Below, piece by piece: positions 12,201-22,535 of a stretch of 64,000 bases of DNA. Positions within the stretch are counted from its first letter, which is position 1; each line of letters starts with the position of its first letter. A program made the position numbers and the translations under genes. Origin of the DNA: Owenia fusiformis (Eukaryota > Annelida > Polychaeta > Sabellida > Oweniidae); the NCBI GenBank assembly GCA_903813345.2, contig CAIIXF020000004.1:18771513-18835512 (forward strand). Direction: 5' to 3'. The notes beneath the pieces were generated by a model. It did no database searches and had not been told where the DNA came from. It was given only the letters and a program-made list of their open reading frames with translations.

Positions 12201-15200
12201 TGAGCACTTTAAGAGATGAACACTTTGGAATATTATCATATGACCTTGAAATATGAACACTTGCAATAAAGCAGTATATCTAGAAGGCTTTGCTCTGTAG
12301 GGATTCATTATAAGAGCTATCTCACTACAGGCCTACCTGGCACTGTGAGTCGCACATTGAATGGTATAATGGCATCAAATTTTCCACTCTCTAAACAAAG
12401 AATTATTACCAATAAGACATAACTTAGGAAATAGTCACATTTCATGCCTATTCAACATTCAATTATTACTGCTTCATAGCCTTTGAGTATTGGTGTTAAA
12501 TTAAATCAGTAAAGTTTCAGAATAGTATTAATATCAGATTAAAACAATTAAAATGTATTAGTTTTGAAAAAATGTATGAAACAAAAATCATTTAAATAAA
12601 AATAATAAAATTGTGAATGTATTTTAGTTCTATCTAAATAACATGCTTCATTATATCATTAGAATGTTTCCCATTCTCACTGTATAAGAACTGAACATAA
12701 TATGATTGAGAGAAAACAGTGTTTTTTCACCTGCATCCCAATCAAGCATATCCTCAATGTATTTGAACTGACACTTTCACTCTTATGAATTGAAATATGT
12801 CAGGAACAATGGTGTAGAAGGATTGTGTTGATCACTGAAATATCACAACAGCTCTAACTGGCTTATAACAAATGAAAGAAATAAACAAATGAAATGAATA
12901 AACATATGTGCTATAAAATGTTGTTATGTGCAGTGCAAACACAATCCATGTGAAAACAGGAGATATCCCATCATGCATTGTAACAACAGGAGATATCCCA
13001 TCACACCTTGTACCTACAAGAGGTATCCTATTGTGCTGTGAACTTACCAGGTATATTAAACGAAATCTCTGGGCGCCACTTATCCTTATCCTTATCCTTG
13101 GCACGTAGCTGGAATGTGAAGTCATCGTTGCTCATGACCTTTTCACTTTCTGTAGCATCATCATCATCTTCATAAGGATTACGTATCTCCCGTCTTTTCT
13201 GTTTGTTATACATTGGTTGTTTCTCATGGAATCGTGACGTGTTTCGCTCACATCCTGAGGAGGACAGCCAACTAGATGTGCTGATCTCAAATGGTTTCTC
13301 AACCTGAATGTAAAAGTCAATTACAATATGTTCATGTGAGAAACATAACAAAACTACATACACTTTTAAATGCTAACTACATGATATCTACTTTATATCT
13401 TTCAGATTCCATCTCTTATTTCTATTTTGCATTTGACTTCATTGACTTCATGACTTCCTTGTTAAAAGTTGTATTTCCTAGAACAAATCTGACCAACTTA
13501 TTCTCATTGAAGTCTGCTGATTATCTGCCTTACACAGCAAAGAGTGTGCAACAATGAGCACACTGAGCTAGACTCTCTTTCCTAGCTCATTCACAAAGAA
13601 AATGGAACTTATAATGTACCTGAATAGATGTCACCAGCACATTATTATTCACATGGAACACTTCCACGGGTTTCTTAGTAAATTCCTCTGGCTTCTTCAA
13701 TGGGAATGCTGAGTAGTCAACATGTTGGGATCCTATATCTGCGGTATCATCCTTCTGGAACTGGCCAAGCAGTATAATGTCCTCCTCAAAGTTCAGCTTG
13801 GTTTTGTGATGAATCTCAAGAAAGTCAACATATGAGGTTCCTTCATTGTGGAACTTGAGGTTGGGAGAATGTATTGGTTGGCGTCTAGTTCCAGGGTAGA
13901 AGGTAATACCATTTGGAAGACTAATGGAATACCACACCTGCAACATGCATATACACTGATTAATTGTAACTGCCTACCATACACTTTACTCTGCTCAATA
14001 ACATATAACGTGTTCTGATACGACTAAATCTAGGAAAAGCTGATAATATCCTGTTTATTAATTGTTAATAATAATATGAATTAATGTACTTCTTTCATTT
14101 TATTAGTATATATGATTGAATAAACTTTTCAATTTATACAAACGTATATGTAAAGTAAAACTGTTTAGTGAATCCCTGCTAAGAGATACCATCTCATTTT
14201 TCGTCCCAAGAACCCTTATGTTTTGTTTTGCTCCCTTAAAATAGACCCTCATGTTTTGTTTTGCTCCCTTAAAATTGACCCTCATGTTTTGTTTTGCTCC
14301 CTTAAAATAGACCCTCATGTTTTGTTTTGCTCCCTTAAAATTGACCCTCATGTTTTGTTTTGCTCCCTTAAAATTGACCCTCATGTTTTGTTTTGCTCCA
14401 TTAGAATTGACCCTCATGTTTTGTTTTGCTCACTTAGAATTGACCCTCATGTTTTGCATTGCTTTTTAGAACTGACCCTCATGTTTTCTCCCTTGAAAAT
14501 GACTTAGAATTGAACCTCATGTTTTGTTTTGCTCCCTTAAAATTGACCATCATGTTTTGCTCCCTTAGAACTGACCCTCATGTTTTCTCCCTTGAAAATG
14601 ACTTAGAATTGAACCTCATGTTTTGTTTTGCTCCCTTAAAATTGACCATCATGTTTTGCTCCCTTAGAACTGACCCTCATGTTTTGCTCCCTCAGAATTG
14701 GCCCTCATGTATTGCTCCCTTCGGACTGACCCTCTTGTTTTGCTCCCTCAGAATTGACCCTCATGTTTTGCTCCCTTAGAATTGACCCCTATGTTTTGCT
14801 CCCTTATAATTGACCCTCATGTTTTGCTCTCTCAGAATTGACCCTCATGTTTTGCTCTCTTAGAATTGACCCTCATGTTTTGCTCCCTTAGAATTGGCCC
14901 TCATGTTTTGCTCCCTTAGAATTGACCTTAGTCCCTAGACTCTTATGTTTTGCTCCCTCAAAATTGACCCTCATGTCTTGCTCCCTCCTGTTTTGCTCCC
15001 TAAGAATTGGCCCTCATATTTTGATCCCTTTAACATTGACCCTCAACTATTGCATTCGAAGAGTTGACCCTCATGTTTTGTTTTGCTCCCTTAGCATTGA
15101 CCCTAATGTTTTGCTCCCTCAAAATTGACCCTAATGTCTTGCTCCCTCACGTTTTGTTCCCTGAGAATTGACCCTCATATTTCGATCCCTCTAACATTGA

Positions 15201-16983
15201 CCCTCATGTGTTGCATCCAAAGAGCTGACCCTCTTGTTTTGCTCATCTAGAATTGCTACTGGCTTTGTAAATTAAAGTTTTGCCTATGCTCTTATCTTAC
15301 TTGGAATAGTGAGTCAGGTGGTACATAGCGTTTGTGACACTGGAACTCCTGACGTATATTCTCAAATACTGGTTGAAGAGTATAGAGATACGCATCACCT
15401 AAACACATAATTTGTAGAATTTACAACATTTTTAATTCGAAAAAAATATATCTAGATTTAAATCAAGTGATTTGTTATTATAGGAACTTTGTACGAGCAC
15501 CATGGCACATATTATTTGATTTGAAATCAAAACGAAAACACTTGTTCTTGATACTACATTAATGTTTTGCAGTTTTCATAAGTGTGTGTTCTTTACTTTG
15601 CTCGATGCAACAGAAGATACGAATTACAATATGAAAGGAAGTGAGCTTTGCCACTTTCGTTTATTAAAGAATCATGGTGTTACGAACATTATGGTACAAT
15701 ATACGTGATGTACAAATATTGGTCACAATGCCTCAATAATGTTGTCTACAATATGTTGTTTTGAAAAAGTCTTAAATACATGAAAGAGATCATGAAGGCT
15801 TAAATATTACATTTAGCGAAATTGATCGATCCCGGCCATTAATAAAAACCCCAAACAAATGAGGAAAAGGTACGCGATCGATCAAAGACATGTAAATGTT
15901 TTAGAATTATAAAAAACACTTGCACCCTGATACAATAACGTTTAATAAAGTAAATGTTTCTCAACTTGACAAAAAATAAACAATCAATTAAAAGATCAAA
16001 TGTCTAACGATACAAATTACAAATTTTATATTGTGTTTAAAAATGTGTTGAGTGTTTATGTCGTGGCAAGAACTCAAAATGACTATACAACCGACGTTCT
16101 ATCCTTCGAACCGTATCACTCACTCACTAAGCTAGCATCGACCAATCACCTCTTATCCCTACACAACAAATTGTTCCATTTACGCAAGGCACAAAGAAAT
16201 CATTTATTTGCTAATGTCGCTTTGCTCAAATGCAAATAAATGTGAATTATTTGAACAGAACATGATTTTTACCCATGGCACACTCTGTTGGTAGGTTACT
16301 GCATTCTGGCCGTACAGCTTGTTTACAGTTTTTGCCATTCCCAGTGTAACATCGTACTGCACAACACTGCCGATCAAAGATATCAGCTGAAATGAATGAT
16401 ATTCAACAAGATTTAAAACAGATTCGAACATGACTGTATTCATGCATTCTATAAGCTTTGAACAAAGTTAATATTTCACCCTGTATTTATTCGTTGATAC
16501 AATACCTGGTCTTTACTAAGTGTTGTTAAATGTTCAACAGAAAGTAGGAAGTGAAGTGACTATTTGCAAGATTTTGGTGAGTTTTCATATTTGAATTGTA
16601 ATATAAACCTCAGATCAGGTATAATAACGAGTAATAAATACCTTAGGGCCAAGCCCTGTGGTATTTATTCGTTGACATAATACCTGCTCTGTCCATATTT
16701 CCTTTAATAGTACAAAACAGAACACATGCAATAATGGAGACCTGATTTGCTCACCTAATTCACAGTTGTGCTGCTTCAAACACTTATTACAACTTGAGAT
16801 GGCCCTGCTACATTTCTCTGTTAAGAAAGGAACGGGAAAATCCTTTGTGACAGTGCCATTGAAGAGCTTTGTAAGTAGATCTGTGGCATCACTACACACC
16901 ATGCTATTGGCCACAGACACGAGCTTCTCAGGAAATGTAGCCTGTAGCATAAAAAGTAGTCCCAAAAGTAAAGCAAATTTCAT
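5859..16983 (-). CDS. Gene A, downstream part: five-pass membrane protein of unknown family, 11 exons
   Basis: Exons (minus strand, 5' to 3'): 16983-16755, 16386-16273, 15398-15301, 13937-13620, 13303-13048, 12390-12337, 10515-10390, 9510-8373, 7997-7064, 6701-6548, 6247-5859. Every junction is GT-AG and every phase matches, giving about 1269 residues and a TAA stop. The start ATG at 16983 opens a signal-like MKFALLLGLLFML and has an in-frame TGA just upstream. Next come a Cys-rich segment (about 30-115), a beta-rich ectodomain to about 495, and hydrophobic helices near 496-522, 559-588, 867-887, 1002-1025 and 1166-1194. This predicts N outside, C inside and two large N-glycosylated extracellular loops. 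A five-pass layout recalls prominins, but the ectodomain is far longer and the loops do not look alike. The family is not recognised; a cell-surface receptor or adhesion role is inference. It may be the 3' part of a larger gene beginning at 52647. Confidence 0.88.
6548..6701 (-). CDS. Gene A exon 10: second extracellular loop
   Basis: Encodes RLDFQKYIVETCSISSK through ANKRLELTLLPCNFMP. Its three Cys lie on the predicted outside, so they may form disulfides with the next exon. Phase 0-1, donor GTAAGT. Confidence 0.88.
7064..7997 (-). CDS. Gene A exon 9: TM3, cytoplasmic loop, TM4, start of second loop
   Basis: 311 codons. An acidic stretch (DEDGTDEEYSPEDT) precedes TM3 (YIQYVFLVLDVLLLVYRF). 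A Ser/Lys-rich cytoplasmic loop of about 110 residues leads to TM4 (ALLCIAGLCIYLVVVATDYV), and an extracellular segment follows. Phase 2 in, phase 0 out (GTAAGT). Confidence 0.9.
8373..9510 (-). CDS. Gene A exon 8: membrane-proximal ectodomain, TM1, cytoplasmic loop, TM2, first large loop
   Basis: 378 codons. TM1 lies near AAIMITIATSFVLVTLLVIY. It is followed by a basic/acidic cytoplasmic loop with KRNKKR just before TM2 (TLYVFIQILYSFLF region). The roughly 190-residue extracellular stretch after it has a helical start (SLEQLQKKQFNNHEKSRK) and sequons NLT, NDS, NKS, NIT and NYT. Phase 1 in, phase 2 out (GTAAGG). Confidence 0.9.
9682..10020. mobile_element. TTAA-flanked MITE (Kolobok- or piggyBac-like) in a gene A intron
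   Basis: Ends AGGCCCACT and AGTGGGCCT inside TTAA (9678-9681, 10021-10024). 339 bp, AT-rich interior, no frame. Lies between gene A exons 7 and 8. Confidence 0.7.
10390..10515 (-). CDS. Gene A exon 7: ectodomain, acceptor side tandemly duplicated upstream
   Basis: Encodes ENASVLWHYFKNKPGPWLFT and onward to KGVWKITIE, phase 1-1, acceptor TTTCCAG, donor GTGGGT. Contains one N-glycosylation sequon (NAS). Two further copies of its 5' part with the acceptor lie immediately upstream. Confidence 0.87.
10516..10734 (-). repeat. Two extra 109-bp copies of gene A exon 7 acceptor plus 5' exon part
   Basis: Unit boundaries fall at 10433, 10542 and 10651, spacing 109 bp. Each copy repeats the TTTCCAG acceptor region and the first roughly 80 bp of the exon without its donor. 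The copies lie upstream of the intact exon in transcript order. Confidence 0.85.
10735..12336. other. Gene A intron, apparently unique sequence
   Basis: No exon, inverted repeat or array seen apart from a short (AT)n near 11020. Short frames here lack flanking splice sites of matching phase. Confidence 0.5.
12337..12390 (-). CDS. Gene A exon: 54-bp micro-exon
   Basis: Encodes ESGKFDAIIPFNVRLTVP between TTTAG and GTAGGC, phase 1-1. Supported because both neighbours need phase 1 and no stop interrupts. Confidence 0.8.
12950..13055. repeat. Degenerate repeat of about 30 bp at gene A exon 5 donor
   Basis: About 3.5 diverged units related to ACAGGAGATATCCCATCA. The unit at the exon edge includes the real donor. 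Confidence 0.45.
13048..13303 (-). CDS. Gene A exon: charged ectodomain linker
   Basis: 85 codons beginning VEKPFEISTSSWLSSSGCER, with an acidic run (YEDDDDATESEK) and a Lys/Asp run (AKDKDKDKW). Probably a flexible exposed linker. Donor GTAAGT, phase 1. A degenerate short tandem repeat starts at the donor. Confidence 0.88.
13620..13937 (-). CDS. Gene A exon: beta-rich ectodomain
   Basis: 106 codons, phase 0-0, starting VWYSISLPNGITFYPG. Alternating hydrophobic pattern with no Cys and no transmembrane helix, consistent with beta strands. Acceptor TTGCAG, donor GTACAT. Confidence 0.88.
14211..15245. repeat. Minisatellite, 28- and 33-bp units
   Basis: About 35 units of GACCCTCATGTTTTGCTCCC, early ones with a 5-bp TTTTG expansion. 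Lies in a gene A intron. Frames through it are incidental. Confidence 0.9.
15301..15398 (-). CDS. Gene A exon: short ectodomain segment
   Basis: Reads GDAYLYTLQPVFENIRQEFQ then CHKRYVPPDSLFQ. Acceptor TTTAG, donor GTAAGA, phase 1 in and 0 out. The 28-33-bp array at 14211-15245 starts about 55 bp downstream in its 3' intron. Confidence 0.85.
16273..16386 (-). CDS. Gene A exon: Cys-rich module
   Basis: 38 residues with seven Cys (QCCAVRCYTGNGKNC, then PECSNLPTEC). Symmetric phase 1-1 exon, acceptor TTTCAG, donor GTAAAA. Probably a small disulfide-rich module; no named family. Confidence 0.85.
16755..16983 (-). CDS. Gene A downstream part, exon 1: signal-like start and Cys-rich segment
   Basis: Begins MKFALLLGLLFMLQATFPEK, with a TGA directly upstream in frame. 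If instead it is internal, the acceptor is CTACAG and the exon is 16755-16941. It encodes NSMVCSDATDLLTKLF and a CSRAISSCNKC motif, and ends in phase 1 at GTGAGC. Confidence 0.8.
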
Positions 16984-17314
16984 TCATGGAAATTGTTTAA
17001 TATTACAACATGACATATGGTTGAATTTGCTTAACAAATCAATTTGAAATTTATTTCTTTTATATCTTTCCATGTTCATCAAAATATAGGAAAAAGATAA
17101 GCACTTAGCTGAGTTGATTTGAAAACAAGAATCAAATTCTATGCAAAGGGCTGTGGTAAAGGTAAAGGCCAACCTATCACAAACCACCTTTACTTAAAAT
17201 ATCTTCAGGTATAAACAAAGTCAAGTTCACAGTTTTCTGGATTTTTAACACAGCCAAGTTGGCAGTTCTATGGATTTTTAACATAGCCAAGTTGGCACTT
17301 CTATGGGTTTTTAA

Positions 17315-17831
17315 TAGGGATGGGACGGTTCGTTTCGGTTCGGTTCGGTTCGGTTTTTCGGATCATCAGCCGTCGGTTCGGTTTTTTTCGGTTCGGTTCA
17401 TTCATTTTAAGGATTTGTATTTATTGACATGATTAGCTGCTTTGTCTCTGACGTTATAACAATATTTTATAGATGGAATTTTATGTTATAGTATTTCATG
17501 AACAATACATATTATTTAGAATACACGACTAAAGAATATAGTACCAGGGACCACATGATTGATTACCGAGGGATACGAATACGCGGATACGAAACGAATC
17601 TAGTAAACGAGTGAGCTAGCAACAGACAAGACAGACAAGGTAGGGACTAGGAGTATCAAAGATGTTGCTGTAAAACAGTGTTTTTAACTGTTTTATTGAT
17701 ACTTGACCAATGAAATATTAATCCGAAAACGATCCGAAAAGCTGATCCGAAAGTAGGGCCGTGATCCGAAAACCGATCCGAAGGCTATGAACCGCGGTTT
17801 TTCGGTATTTCGGTTATCCGTCCCACCCCTA
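17315..17831. mobile_element. hAT-like MITE inserted in the 33-bp array
   Basis: Ends TAGGGATGGGACGG and (inverse) TAGGGGTGGGACGG, with an exact 8-bp duplication GTTTTTAA at 17307-17314 and 17832-17839. The interior has CGGTTCGGTT-type repeats at both ends. 517 bp, no transposase. Confidence 0.88.
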
Positions 17832-18777
17832 GTTTTTAACATAGCCAAGTTGGCAGTTTTATGGATTTTTAACATAGCAAAGTTGGCAGTTCTATGGTTT
17901 TTTAACATAGCCAAGTTGGCAGTTCTATGGACTTTTAATATTGCCAAGTTGGCAGTTCTATGGATTTTTAACAAAGCTAAGTTGGCAGTTCTATGGATTT
18001 TTAACATAGCCAAGTTGGCAGTTCTATGGATTTTTAACATAGCCAAGTTGGCAGTTCTATGGATTTTTAACAAAGCCAAGTTGGCAGTTCTATGGATTTT
18101 TAACATAGCCAAATTGACAGTTCTATGGGTTTTTAACATAACCAAGTTGGCAGTTCTATGGATTTTTAACATAGTCAAGTTGGCAGTTCTATGGATTCTT
18201 AACACATCCAAGTTGGCAGTTCTATGGATTTTTAACATAGTCAGGTTGGCAGTTCTATGGGTTTTTAACATAGCCAAGTTGGCAGTTTTATGGATTTTTA
18301 ACATAGCAAAGTTGGCAGTTCTATGGGTTTTTAACAGAGCAAAGTTGGCAGTTCTATGGACTTTTAATATTGCCAAGTTGGCAGTTCTATGGATTTTTAA
18401 CAAAGCTAAGTTGGCAGTTCTATGGATTTTTAACATAGCCAAGTTGGCAGTTCTATGGACTTTTAACATAGCCAAGTTGGCAGTTTTATGGATTTTTAAC
18501 ATAGCAAAGTTGGCAGTTCTATGGGTTTTTAACAGAGCAAAGTTGGCAGTTCTATGGATTTTTAACATAGCCAAGTTGGCAGTTCTATGGATTTTTAACA
18601 TAGCCAAGTTGGCAGATCTATGGATTTTTAACACAGCCAAGTTGGCAGATCTATGGATTTTTTAATGTATATTGCCGTTTTGTATAGTTTTATTGATTCA
18701 TGTATTGTTTGTGTTTATGTACTTTGCGTTTATATTTTTTATACAGTTCTATGATTTTTAACATAGCCAAGTTGGCA

Positions 18778-19018
18778 CATCCTCCGATCACAGGGCTTCA
18801 AAATTCAGAATATCTTCTTTCTTTTTACCCCCTGCTATAACCAAGTTAGACGCGCCCGATTAAACTGAATCACGTGATCTAATTATTACGTATACACGAT
18901 TGCTGTCGCAGTGTTGTGACAGGCAATTAAATTGCGAGTTCTTAATCGGGAAATGCTAACTGCTTATAGCAGGGGGGAAGAAGGAGGTACAGATTCTGGA
19001 CACCTGTTTAGGAGGATG
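18778..19018. mobile_element. Small inverted-repeat element in the 33-bp array
   Basis: Ends CATCCTCC and GGAGGATG, with inner inverted CCCCCTGCTATAA. Flanked by AGTTGGCA on both sides; this could be a target duplication or simply array sequence. Confidence 0.5.
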
Positions 19019-19128
19019 AGTTGGCAATTCTATGGATTTTTAACATAGCCAAGTTGGCAGTTCTATGGATTTTTAACATAGCCAAGTTGGTAGTTCTATG
19101 GATTTTTAACATAGCCAAGTTGGCAGCT

Positions 19129-20744
19129 TTTCCAAATTGGCAGCAGAATTTTGACTTTCATCATGCAAAATTTGCAGTTTTTCCATGTAGGGAACTGGAA
19201 TGAATGAGTGGATAAACCCTGGATTAACTCTGAACTGTCATAAAACCATGTTTCAGATAAGAGGAAGGAAAACCCCATGATCAACCCCATGATTGATGAC
19301 ATGCGATTTCCTCTTTCGCGCACCTCCTTTATGTATATTTGTTTACCCTCCATCTTGGTTTTCAATTTTTCAAATTGACCTAGTTTTAAACCAATCAACG
19401 ATCGACTCGCTAAACCAATCAGCGACGATGTCATCTCAATACAGATTTACATTATAAGCATATGTCATCTTTGAACCCTGGGGTTTCTCCCCCTCTTTTT
19501 CAGACTTTGAATTAAGCTTTCGATATATATCTTCACGCATATATAATACAAATAAAAATGACCTTACATAATTTTCAACTCATGAATCTTCTTAATGAAA
19601 ATGTTTTGCAAAAAGTTGATAGCAGTCACCTTGTAAAAATTTGGATCATACAATTTAAGTGAGACATCAGAATTTAGTAATATCATACAAATGCTGATAT
19701 ATCATATTTGAAATGCAATATAATGAAATGCAATATAATGAAAAAAAATTAAGAATGAATAAAAACTGACTAAATGAGTGTATGAGTTAACCAAAAAATG
19801 AAGACATATATTTGGATTAAAAAGAATATGCTATGTTACATTTTTACATAATTTAGGAGTTTTGAAAGATAACTAATAGCAATAATATAGATATGATAAT
19901 ATCACTATATATATGTCACTTATGATTGTAAGTGATATCGTTTTTAAACTAAGATAAATGTATGATACTAATATCTGCAAAGAATTAAGGCAAGATATTC
20001 TATTCATCCGACAGCTGTTATCTAAACAAGGCATGTTAAATCAATTATTCAGAAGACAATGTTATTATCCTTTGTTTAATTTTAAGATTCAAACCACAAT
20101 ACATTGTACATTGTATTTATCAGAAATATGGTTGATTGTGTTAGCTATGATATTGACTGGCATATCATTTTTAGATCCATGCAAATACATCATACATACT
20201 GTATAGTTGTTACAGTTGTATGTTATCACATAGAAATGACTATGGGGAAGAGAAAAGGTAGAATATTTCATCGCTTTGGAAATATTTGTGAAAGAGTGAC
20301 ATCATGCACCTGCTGTCCCATTGGAAAAGGTTTAAAACAAATACAATTTTGACAATTTATGTACATCAGAAATACACATGTAGAGATTAGTAGAGATGTA
20401 CAACCCCTCTTGCCCATGCCATCTCCCCCTTTGTATTCCTTTTAATTTAGACCAAGCCTTCATCTTGGAATTACCAATCAGCCATTATAATCATTGAACT
20501 AATTGGGATCAGGCATCCTTTTTAATTATCAGAGACAGTTTTAGTCTTTTGTGTTTTCAAGTTTTTTTGCACTTTCAAAGTGCAGTAAATACTGAGGGGG
20601 TGTCACATGACTATGTGTAACCTTAGTAACTTGGTCTCATCCACATGAATATTATCTGAATACACCTTCCTTTGGAAAAGTGCAAAATTGTATGTTTTAA
20701 TAAGTATGGTGCTACACACGAGACAAGTGCTTAATTTGGCAATG
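19129..20744. other. Unassigned AT-rich sequence
   Basis: Lies in the one-gene model's 8.5-kb intron, or between the two genes. Frames at 19958-20352 have low-complexity composition and no splice support. Confidence 0.45.
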
Positions 20745-21300
20745 CATCACTGAATTAAAGAATGCATTATCAAATCATATATGTATAACATAATTAAACA
20801 ATGCATTGCTTAATCAAACAAAGCATTGCTTAATTAAACAATGTATTGTTTAATCAAACAATGTATTGCTTAATCAAACAATGCATTGTATAATCTCACA
20901 ATGTAGTTTACAATGTAGTTTAACAATACATTGTATAACATATTAATTAATTGCATTATTAAAACAATGCACAGTCAAACAATTCCCAGTGAAATGATGC
21001 ATTGTATAATACTACAATTCATTACAAAATTGAAAAAGGCAGAGTTCAACAATGCATTGTATAACATAGTATCATTCACTGAATAAAAAACAATGTAATG
21101 CACAATCAAACAATGCATGGTATAATTTTATGATTCATTGCATAATTGAAACAATGCAATCCACAGTCAAACAAAAACTAATGCATTGGAAACTAGAAAT
21201 GCATCATATAATTAATCAATGCATTGCATAATCAAACAATGCATTGTATGATAAAATAATGCATTGATAAATCCACCAATATAATGCAAAATAGAATACA
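20745..21300. repeat. Irregular AATGCATTG-rich repeat
   Basis: Many loosely spaced AACAATGCATTGTATAAT-like words at 20-40-bp spacing, no fixed unit. Confidence 0.65.
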
Positions 21301-21629
21301 TACTAGCTAACAGCTAAATATGAAGAGCAAATGTGTATTGTGGTTTGTGATTCAGCCCTTTTACATATATACATCTGTGTATGTTAAGGAAGTCACAGTT
21401 TGCTGTTTAGCAGGTGCCTGATTATGGGCATGCAACTTATTAATACACAAGTTTCAAGGGAAAATAGATTATGACTGGCTTGTTATTAATTTGAGACCAC
21501 ATTTAAATGTAATGGAACATCTTTCATTTTAATGTGAAGATGTCAGTTCTAATTTCTGTGAATGTGATTTGAATACTTTGAAAATGGGGAGACAAATTGT
21601 TTCTCAATTCTATTGACCATGAACTGTAA

Positions 21630-22535
21630 ATGCACTGACATGTTAACCCATTGGCATGTTAACCCTGTACTGTACACATGCTGACAAGTTCATCCAGCAC
21701 TGTACATGTACTGACATGTTAACACTGCACTGTAAATTTACTGACAAGTTAACACTGTATTTTACATGTACTGACATGTTAACACTGCATTTTACATGTA
21801 CTGACATGTTAACACTGCATTTTACATGTACTGACATGTTAACACTGCACTTTACATGTACTGACATGTTAACACTGCATTTTACATGTACTGATATGTT
21901 AACACTGCACTGTACATGTACTGACATGTTAGCACTGCACTGTACATGTGCTGACATGTTAACCTTGCAAATGTACTGACATGTTAACACTGCAATGTAC
22001 ATGAACTCACATGTTAACCTTGCACTGTACATGTACTGACATGTTAACACTACACTGTACATGTACTGACATGTTCACACTGCACTGTAAATGTACTGGC
22101 ATGTTAACACTGCACTGTACATGTACTGACATGTTAACACTGCAGTTTACAAGTACTGAGATGTTAACACTGCACTGTACATGTACTGACATGTTAACAC
22201 TGCATTTTACATGTACTGACATGTTAACATTGGCACTGTACATGTACTGACATGTTCACACTGCACTGTAAATGTACTGACATGTTAACACTGCACTTTA
22301 CATGTACTGAGATGTTAACACTGCACTGTACATGTACTGACATGTTAACATTGCACTGTACATGTACTGACATGTTAACACTGCATTTTAAATGTACTGA
22401 ATGTTAACACTGCACTGTACATGTACTGACATGTTAACACTGCACTGTAAATGTACTGAGATGTTAACACTGCAGTTTACATGTACTGAGATGTTAACAC
22501 TGCACTGTACATGTACTGATATGTTAATTCTAATA
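21630..22535. repeat. Minisatellite, 30-bp unit
   Basis: About 30 copies of CATGTTAACACTGCACTGTA then CATGTACTGA. Open in both strands because the unit is 10 codons. Confidence 0.92.

Larger units (their letters stand above)
17228..19128. repeat. Minisatellite, 33-bp unit, split by two insertions
   Basis: Unit core TAGCCAAGTTGGCAGTTCTA then TGGATTTTTAACA. Interrupted at 17315-17831 and 18778-19018, with a unique AT-rich patch near 18665-18745. Because 33 is a multiple of three it stays open on both strands. Confidence 0.92.

Noticed and set aside
5859-16983. Assignment of gene A to prominin
   Set aside because: Five membrane helices agree, but the N-terminal ectodomain is several times longer, the cytoplasmic loops are much larger and no shared motif was seen.
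17693-18665. Open frames of about 300 codons on both strands
   Set aside because: They follow from a 33-bp tandem unit (11 codons without stop in either direction). The frame ends in the inserted hAT-like element and has no start context or domain.
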